From: Bradysia coprophila
Taxonomy: Eukaryota; Arthropoda; Insecta; Diptera; Sciaridae
Assembly: GCF_014529535.1 (NCBI RefSeq)
Contig: NW_023503375.1
Location: 4,089,620 to 4,153,619, forward strand
Length of the DNA stretch: 64,000 nt
Direction of reading: 5' to 3'
The notes below the pieces were generated by a model that worked only from the letters and a program-made list of their open reading frames with translations, did not search any database and was not told where the DNA came from. Shown here in pieces: positions 56,185 through 64,000 of this stretch. Numbering within the stretch: the stretch's first letter is position 1; every line of letters starts with the position of its first letter. The position numbers were made by a program, and so were the translations under genes.

Positions 56185-56500
56185 AACAAAAATCTCTTCG
56201 AGAAAAGTGTGACGCAGTCTTTGAAATACAATTTCTAAAATGAATGATATCGCTAGAGTTGACGCTTTCAGCTTCGTTACGCAAAAATTAAATTTTACAC
56301 CCAATTTTAGTTCAAACAAGCTGGCTTAGTTTTTCTCAAAAATTTGACTGGAAACAACCAAAATTTTACCAAAAAAATCTGCGTCGCATGCGGCAGATAA
56401 ATTTTCTTGCTGATCTGTTCCTGAACATTTGCCACTTTGCGACGCAGATTTTTTTGGTAAAATTTTGGTTGTTTCCAGTCAAATTTTTTTTTGGTAATAA
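56185..56500. mobile_element. GTGACGC-family foldback MITE
   Basis: GACTGGAAACAACCAAAATTTTACCAAAAAAATCTGCGTCGCA at the left is mirrored at 56440-56490; outer part matches 43880-44110. Confidence 0.75.
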
Positions 56501-58633
56501 AATATTTGTGAAAAATTCGGAAAATATTTTCCAAAGAATGTTCTCTGAGAAACACCAAAAAATCTACTTCAATATGACTTTGGAAATTCATCGAATTCAT
56601 CAAATTAATCCAAAATCTCATATTTTAAAACTCCTGAAATGCTCCTTAAATTATCGAAATATCCTCCTTTATTTCTTAAAAAGGAGGCCGAATTTTGAGT
56701 GGGCTCCCTGAATAAGAATCGGAAGAAAATTTCTCTAAAAAAAATCTACCTCGCTGCAACTAACCAATTTGATTTAACCATTTCAGGGAAAACGCAATGG
56801 GTTACCGATAATTAGGATTGATATTTCGAACACACGCCTGCGAATGTCAGAAACTTGGAAATGTTGAAGTGACCAGCATGAAATCATTCGTGTAATGATA
56901 AGAGAGAAACTTTATGTGTGATATTCTCATCCAGTCTTAAAATATGAAATAAAAACTTTTTTTTTTAATTTTCTGTACTAAAAGAAACGACTTTCAATTA
57001 TTGAAATTCAGTATGTAAGAAATGGATCATTTAGTTGGCATCAAGTGCTTATTCGTTAACCATTTTTAGCGTCAAAGAGCGACAAGCAACAGAGCGACAA
57101 TGATCATGATCTCGATCAATAGTATATTTCATCACTAGAATCAAAAAGATGTGTTTTTGACCAAGGTGGTGAAAACGTCCGAGGATGGTTAAGCAGCTTT
57201 AGCTGCTTCGGATGTGTCTCCTTTTAAATTTGTCATAGTGTTTGGATCGTCAGAAGCGAGTAATATATGTATAATAGACTAGAGGATGGAAAGTGGGTCC
57301 CACCACATACCTTACATCACAAGTCATACATTCTTTGATGAGTGTTTGGTATCGTTTGAAACCTGAGGGTCTCCTCAAAGTAATCTGGTGCTGCTTGAGG
57401 CGTTTATGGAATTTGTAGGGAATTTGTCAAAGTTCGCCGAAGGAGGAAAATTTGCAGATTTTAGCAGATTTCGGGAACTCAATTTTTTTTTTTTAATCGA
57501 AAAACTGGTTTTATTTTGTTTTTAAATCATGCCCATCATTCCCCTTACTAGTCTCATTAAATTTACGAACAAAAAAAAACCGAAAAAAATTCGCTATGCA
57601 AATTGGTTCAAATTTTCGAATTTTTGCGGAGCACCCAAAAACTTTTTCATCGTAAAAGTTTGGAAACTGAACGTGCAACGATAATAGCGAAGTATCAATT
57701 TTAAAAAAATACATAAGTTTCACCTCAGTTTTAAAATATCATTTTATACAGGAAAAATGGAAAAATCGGGAAACTTTCATGTATCGAGTCATGTATTGGT
57801 GAACCCAAAAGCTCTATTTCCTCCATTAAGCGAATACCAGGTAACTTTTCTGAGATTACTGAATACATTGAATTTTTATGCTCTTTGGTCGCATTGATGA
57901 AAAGACTTCGTCTCGACGAAACATACATAATCATGCAAAAATTATTCTCTCGGTATACGAATTCACACGTATACTGTAATTTCGTGGTTTCAATCCAAGT
58001 GATGCAAATAACTATTCATTAAAAAATGAAATTGCGAGTCTAATATAAGCTCTCAATCGTTTGGGTTTGCATTCTTTGCTTTTGTTTGATTAAAGCTTGA
58101 AATGCAGGCGCACCGAGTTCTGTACACTGCGATTAGGTTATAAAGCAATGTCTCATACAAGAGCTGTTCACACGTATCTGTTTTGAAACGAAAGGATCGA
58201 TTGTATTTGGTAATTTGGCTTGTTGTAGCCCGAGCAGACAAGCTTGATTTTTTGGTTTATAAGTATTCTGTTCCACGCTTTTTTACCGTCTTTAAAATTC
58301 TGCTTTTAACCTTTTTCATTATTCATGTCATTAATTACATAACTGTCTACACGCGTGTGTCTGTACTCCTCATATGAAAGTTAACATAAATTTATGGTTC
58401 CTCTCTCTCATTTGTATACACCGTTCATACGGAAAACCAGCATTGTTAATAGTAATAGAACTGTTCATACGTACGTTATATTGATTTTGATATCCATGAA
58501 TTAAAGATGAATTTACTTTAAAAATAAAATTCTTTTCGGAAATGATGAATTCTTCAATATTTCGTCCAGAGTATTCAGAATTGAGTAGGACATTCACCAA
58601 TCAACATAGTTTTCAGAAGAAGGAATAAAAAAA
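56501..58633. other. Intergenic region
   Basis: No gene supported. Homopolymer T tracts near 56955 and 57485. Some of the distal part must be the promoter of the synthetase gene. Confidence 0.45.
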
Positions 58634-60517
58634 ATGTTTCGCACACGTTACGATGAAGAAGAAAAGCTCTGGTCGGGTATTGATATGCCGAGCGTTTTCA
58701 ATGAACGAGTTTCATTAGGACATGCAATACTGTGGACATTGCAGAAAAATCCAGCAAAAATCGGTCAAGTATGTAAGTTTTGTTAGCCAGTAAGCCTTGC
58801 TCTTCAGTTCTTCTTTTCGTTTTTCCACCAAAAGATAAACAGCGAAACGAAAATTCAGTTGACCAATGCGGATATTCGATTGAAAACCATCCAAGCTGCT
58901 CAAAATCTACAAAAGCTTGGCTACGGAAAAGGCGATGTGTTCGCCATTTGTGCACGGAATAATCATTACGTGGCTCCGATTGCTTTTGCATCGCTTTGCC
59001 TAGGCTGTCCATTGAATACGCTGGATACTTCTTTCGGCGAACCGGAGCTTACGCACATGTTGTCGATTACGAGACCGAAAGTGGTTTTTTGTGACGCCGA
59101 TGTCAGCGAGTTGATTGAATGTGTTCTAGAGAAGATTGAGATTGAAGCGAAAATTTTCACATTCATTGGTGGAGATGGGAATTCAATACCAGTTGAAGAA
59201 CTGTTTACCGAAACGAATGATGAGGACCATTTTACGTAAAAATATTTTTCCTTCGTTTTCACAGTAATTTCACTGAGCAAAATGTTTTGTCCTAACTTAG
59301 TGTGGCGGAAGTGGATGGTGAGAACGATGTAGCGTTCATTATTTGCACATCTGGCTCGACTGGCCTTCCAAAAGGTTTGAGTGCATAGTATTCGATACAA
59401 AAACTGGAATAATCGTTCCCGTTCACACAGGAGTTTGTCTGTCGCACGCAATCTTGTTGAATCAATGCAGTCAATTCGATAACGATCACCAGGACATAGT
59501 TTTTACATTTAGTTCACTGTATTGGATATCTGGTGTGATAATTTTAATAAGCACAACACTGAACGGAAGTTGTCGCATAATAACAACCGAAAAATTCACT
59601 CCTGAATTAATGGTTGCTATTATCGAGGAACATCAAGTTACACAATTTGTCAGTGCAAGTCACTATCTGGTGTTGGCATTGGGATGCGAACAATTCTTTC
59701 GAGCGAATTGGTCAAGCGTTCGGTCAATTTTATGTGGTGGCTCGAAGCTTTCAACTGTGGTTGCATGTCAAATGCTTCAGCATGTGAAGAATGGTGAAAT
59801 CCGGTCCTGTTATGGAATGAGTGAAATGGGCGGGGTTATGTCAAGTGGATCCGTTAGGGAATTAAGCGATGAGTCTAACGGGAACATTATTCCGGGGCTT
59901 CAGATTAAAATCATTGACGACAATGGCGATCGTGTGGGTGTTAACGAAGTGGGTGAAATCTGTACAAAATACAAATACAAATTCATTGGCTATTATGGCA
60001 ATGAAGAAGCTACTAGAGGTGCCACAGATAGCGAAGGATTTTTGCTCACTGGTGACGTTGGTTATTTTGACGAAAGTGGAAACATTTATTTCGTTGATCG
60101 TAAAAAGGAAATGCTAAAATATTGTTCATCGCAAATATCACCGATCGAGATCGAACAATTTCTGATGAAACACGACTACATCCAAGTGGCATGCGTTATT
60201 GGCATACCCGATCCGGTCGCTGGTGACCTACCAGCGGCTGTTATTATGCTACGCGAAAATGCTGAGATCAGTACTGAAGTAGTCGAAGGAATGATTGCAG
60301 GTAAATTTATGAATGAATGATTTGTATGTAGAGACTCTACCGTGGGTAATGTTTCGACTAAAATTTTGTACCTTCACAAGATCATTTCACGGACTACAAA
60401 CAGTTGAGAGGTGGTGTGTATTTCGTTGATGCGATTCCACTGACTCCATCGGGAAAAGTTGTACGTAGAGTTGTCAAAGAGTTAGCCATCGAGCTTTACA
60501 ACAAGAGGAAATATTGA
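58634..60517 (+). CDS. AMP-dependent acyl-CoA synthetase, luciferin-4-monooxygenase/4CL-like
   Basis: Five exons: 58634-58768, 58835-59235, 59301-59374, 59431-60300 and 60381-60517, giving 538 residues, the usual length of the luciferase/4-coumarate ligase family. The adenylation P-loop TSGSTGLPKG is at 195-204 and split by an intron after the Lys; YGMSE is at 331-335; the TGD motif and DRKKEMLKYCSSQISPIEIE (hinge) follow; Lys519 in PLTPSGKVVRR is the catalytic lysine. The family activates fatty or aromatic acids with ATP and CoA; luciferase activity is not implied. The C-terminus is KRKY, without a peroxisomal SKL-type signal that many homologues have, so the enzyme may be cytosolic. Tandem AATAAATAAA at 60886-60895. 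Confidence 0.9.
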
Positions 60518-61069
60518 AAAGTAAAAACAAATCGAAATGCTTTACATTCAACATCTACTACACGTGAGCTGAGTTTACCTATGTGTTACACGAATACTTC
60601 AAGAAAGTAGTTATGTCTCTAACAATTATTTGTGCGAAGAGAACTTTGCATTTGGAAGGAAATAAATCTAAAATTTGTACAGCGAACTTTTATCATTTAC
60701 ACGTTGATATAAATCCATCGGCGGGTAATGTTTGCAATCAATCTTGGGTTTATCCGAAATTCATTTCCTTAAATTGAGCAAAAGAACAATCTGTTGAGAG
60801 GAACCCGACTATGTTCATATTCACCACCTTTATATTATGTGAATCTATGTACATTAACTACAGTTATATTAGGAACGACTACGAGAATAAATAAAGTTTA
60901 GTTCGTATCGTAAAACCAACCACGCAACGTCTTATAATTTAACCCAAATACTCTGCCATTACAATCAACATATTTCGTTCACGATCAAAAAAAAAAATAC
61001 CAAAAGCATTGCTGCTCTGCTGGTAAACATCATATCCATCATATCCCACAAAAACCTCAAAAGAACTGA
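60518..61069. other. 3' flank of the synthetase gene
   Basis: 3'UTR with polyadenylation signals near 60660 and 60886. The short frame at 60583-60777 is inside the UTR. Confidence 0.5.
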
Positions 61070-61260
61070 TATCACCCAAAAACCTCAAAAGAGGGAAAGG
61101 TGACGCTAGTACTGTAAAAATTAAACATCCAAAATATTTGATATCAGTTTTGGTGACGCATTCTGCGCCTCAACGTAATCAAATTTAAACAAGAGGTAAA
61201 ACGCCAAAAATTTTGCGAAGAAACCAATTTTTCAATTTCATAATCTTCGCACACATTTTA
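61070..61260. mobile_element. GTGACGC-family MITE fragment
   Basis: AACTGATATCACCCAAAAAC, GAAAGGTGACGCTAGTACTG, and GGTGACGCATTCTGCGCCTC match the arm of 4372-4812. Confidence 0.65.
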
Positions 61261-61504
61261 TAGGAAACCCATCCACACAATAGTTAATAACTATTAGTTA
61301 TTTATGACATTGAGTGCAAAGTACTTAATTAGGCTCTAGATGTGTAATTATGACAAGAGGCCGCAGGCCGTGTGTCATAATACACGTCGTGAGCCTAATA
61401 AAGTAATTTGCAGCGAGATTTATACAACGTTTTATGCAACAGAGGCATCTAAAGTTCGACGATTTCTCACTTTATGATACTCAGTTGCATAAAAGATTGT
61501 CAAA
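61261..61504. other. Short intergenic stretch
   Basis: Contains two short near-inverted phrases (GAGGCCGCAGGCCGTGTG and flanks ATTAGGCTC / GAGCCTAAT at 61329 and 61391), probably another small foldback relic of about 70 bp. Confidence 0.4.
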
Positions 61505-61917
61505 AGTGAGGTTGTGTTGGCTTCTCCGTGGATGACGATTGACATTTTGAACGGCCTTGGAAGAAACCTATATATAGGCGAACATTTTAACGTTTCCATA
61601 CTGAACAGAATTTAAAACAAATGTTTACGAAAGTACTCTTCAAACCAAGTTCAACGAGCTATTCGTTAACGAATATGGTGATATGGTTGAAAATGTATGA
61701 AGATACTTCAAGTATAGTGTTTTCTCCGGATGTAGTGAACTGTTTTTAATGATATATAGCTCGTTGAACTTGGTTTGAAGAGTACTTTTGTAAATATTTT
61801 TTTTAAATTCTGTTCAGTATGGAAACGTTAAAATGTTCGCCTATATATAGTTTTCTTCCAAGGCCGTTCAAAATGTCAATCGTCATCCACAGAGAAGCCA
61901 ACACAACCTCACTTTGA
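61505..61917. mobile_element. Foldback element, about 410 bp
   Basis: Arms 61505-61665 and 61755-61917 (AGTGAGGTTGTGTTGGCTTC against its complement; TTGAACGGCCTTGGAAGAAA against its complement). No ORF. Confidence 0.85.
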
Positions 61918-61989
61918 AGTTTTGACGAACAAATTTGTTTAAGTTGCGAATATGTTTGCTTCTGTGGATGACGGTCGATTGATTTCGGC

Positions 61990-62290
61990 CCAGGGCCTAT
62001 TTTTCGAAATTTTTTCCAAAATTTCCAAAAAACTGCGAACGTTCAAAAACCGAATTTTTCCATAATTTCGAACGGTTTTGGCAACTCCGATGATTTTGTT
62101 TGATTATTGACGCTCCCATCTTTCAAATTAATCATGCTCGACTTCATTTGAAAGCTGATAGTGTCAAGAAATAATCGAAAGTCAGCTAAAACACAAGGCT
62201 GAGTTCAGGAGTTGCCAAAACCGTTCGAAATTGTGGAAAAACTCGGTTTTTGGACGTTCGCAGCATTTAAAAAAATTAGGCCCTGTTTCG
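61990..62290. mobile_element. Foldback element, about 300 bp
   Basis: CAGGGCCTA ... CTGCGAACGTTCAAAAACCG at the left mirrors CGGTTTTTGGACGTTCGCAG ... TTAGGCCCTG at the right, and GAACGGTTTTGGCAACTCC mirrors inside. No ORF. Confidence 0.8.
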
Positions 62291-62660
62291 ATCTGTCAAA
62301 GTTCGTTTTTACCGAATGATGGAAGAAACCTATAGGTTCCTTAGACCTTCCGTTGGTTGTTCTTTTTAGGGAAGGAGCACTAGCGTCACGAACTCCGCGA
62401 TCGCTTCGTTCATGATACTACAAATTATTATCTACATGAGACAACAAAACCACAGCGAGTAATAAATAAAGAATTTTTATTATTAACCTAGTATTATGGC
62501 TGCTTTGCAAAACAGTATCATTTGCAAATTGTTTCTCTTAAAAATGTCTAAAACGTAAATTAAATTCAATTAAAAACAAACAATTGGTATGTGCATTGCA
62601 CATCATAAATAGCGCTATTCAAAAAGCACAAAAGCTTTTTAAAAAATTCAACACATTCTC
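62291..62660. other. 3' flank of the right-hand transporter
   Basis: On the minus strand, AATAAA-type signals occur about 180 bp after the stop (near 62480). Nothing else recognised. Confidence 0.4.
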
Positions 62661-64000
62661 TTAGAAACGACTTATTGCATCACATTTTTGTTGGCTTTCT
62701 TTTTCGCTTTTGTTCGATGCTCGTCTCGCATCCGCCAAATTGATTGACTTTACATGTTCTTTCTTATGAAACAGCTCCGCTATGCTATCCAAATCTCTAC
62801 CCTTCGTTTCCGGAACGAAGATAACGACAAATATGACTCCGACAATGCAAAGTGCTGAGTATATCCAAAATGTACCAGCAGTTGTTATGACCTGATTCAA
62901 AATCATTTTTTTTTAATTTAGAAAATTCAGCAACAATCTGAATCTATCAAATTTACCCTCTCCAACGGATGAAATGTTTTAATGACTGCAAACATCATAC
63001 CCAAATTCATCGAGCCAGCGATGGAACTCAGTGTACTCCGTTGAGCCGTCGGAAATATTTCTCCCATTAGTAGAAAGGGAATGCAACCGAAGCCAACCGA
63101 AAATCCAATCATAAACACAATCAGACTGACTAACGGAAGGAAGCCGAACGAATGGTTTCCCTGTTGATTCAAGTAATAGGCGACTCCCATCGATGCGTTC
63201 GAAATGCTCATTACGATTCCAGACACGATTAGCAGCGGTTTTCGGCCAGATTTATCGACAAACAGGAGGGAAGCAATGTTACTGACTAATTGCACTGTTC
63301 CCACAAGTATTGTGGCCAAGTTTCCGTCGATGGAACTTCCTGTTTTAATTTGAAAAGTTTACTGTTTTGGCCCATGACATGAGTGCTGTTCCAAATTACC
63401 TGAAGATCGAAATATCTCGACGGTAAAAAATATAATCGAATCGATTCCACTCAGTTGTTGAATTGCTAGCAAAGTCAGTCCGATGGCCAATGGCATGAGA
63501 ACAGGTCGGCTCATTAAAGTTTCCCATGAGTGTGCGTTGTCATTCGATTTGTTGATTTGTTGAATCGGTTTTTCAGTTACGCTAAAATAAGCAAATTACA
63601 AACGATTCTGTAGCTATCAAGTCGATAGGACGAACCTTCCTTTTTCGATTACATTGAGCGATGTCACATTTTTATTCGCAGATTCCAATCCCAACCATTC
63701 AGCAGCTTTGTCTGCTTCTTTGTGCATATTTCTACTGCGTAACCACACCGGTGACCTGGGCAACGTTACAACTACTATTGTCAGACAGACCGCTACGCCG
63801 CAGCATGTCCAAGCAAGATTATCCCATGTGAAAAATGTTCCCAAAATATAGGCCGTCAATACACCTGTTGACATTAAAATGGACGGAAATGATCCAATGA
63901 CGCCCCTTATTCTCGGATCCGTGCACTCCGTCACCTAATGATAATAGTTATAGCCTTACACAGTACAATGGCTCAACGACTTGATCTTACATATATCTGT
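62661..64000 (-). CDS. MFS sugar transporter, Tret1-like, paralogue B (5' part beyond window)
   Basis: Minus-strand exons: last bases of an exon at 64000-63991 (encoding QIY), then 63934-63636, 63581-63400, 63339-62957 and 62891-62661. The last four align exon for exon with the transporter at 13629-15441, except that exon 63934-63636 (299 bp) equals the sum of two exons there (145 + 154), so one intron differs. Motifs: VTECTDPRIRGVIG, LPRSPVWLRS, QQLSGIDSIIFFTVEIFRSS, SGRKPLL, ETKGRDLDS. At the equivalent site of the GC donor of the other gene, this copy has an ordinary GT (TAT|GTAAGA). It should be a plasma-membrane trehalose/glucose carrier. Confidence 0.9.

Noticed and set aside
1..64000. 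tRNA or rRNA genes
   Set aside because: No cloverleaf with A/B boxes or rRNA core sequence was found by eye; a covariance-model scan would be needed to exclude degenerate copies.

Overview
This is eukaryotic nuclear DNA, most likely from an insect and plausibly a lower dipteran. It is AT-rich, and its genes are split by short (about 50-250 bp) GT-AG introns. The recognisable genes belong to families typical of insects: trehalose/sugar transporters of the Tret1 type, a juvenile-hormone-esterase-like carboxylesterase pair, a luciferin-4-monooxygenase-like acyl-CoA synthetase, and a 17-beta-HSD12-like reductase. Species assignment is inference. Gene structures were spliced by hand from reading frame, splice sites and family motifs.

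Layout. 1-1578 (minus) is the N-terminal part of a lysine-rich low-complexity protein. 4372-4812 is a foldback MITE, followed by an array of about 18 copies of a 109-bp repeat (4862-6812). 8938-10124 is a two-exon gene with a zinc-finger-like cluster and a BESS-like C-terminus. 13629-15441 (minus) is a sugar transporter; a paralogue with nearly the same exon map closes the window at 62661-64000 (minus). Two nine-exon carboxylesterase genes (16296-18827 and 25471-28010) form a direct duplication about 9.2 kb apart. The space between them is packed with foldback elements, including a 1.4-kb inverted repeat and a three-level nest of MITEs. 28179-28952 is an intronless orphan ORF.

29027-32013 is a foldback element with long repeat-built arms, split by a TTAA-flanked element that itself holds a TA-flanked MITE. 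32262-38598 carries three small genes resembling a module found near Maverick/Polinton- or adintovirus-like sequences: one has a single stop, one is split by a full-length CR1-group retrotransposon (33061-37978, both ORFs open), and one is intact. 38700-49540 is gene-poor and rich in tandem repeats, a recurrent composite repeat and several MITEs. Then come a 3-ketoacyl-CoA reductase-like SDR (50439-51615), a three-exon gene apparently exapted from a tyrosine recombinase with lost catalytic residues (53148-54537), and an acyl-CoA synthetase (58634-60517).

The metabolic genes (transport, ester hydrolysis, acyl activation, fatty acyl elongation) are ordinary single genes, not an operon; nothing shows they are co-regulated. 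The more unusual content is the virus-like module, the degenerate recombinase gene, the nested transposons and the young esterase duplication.
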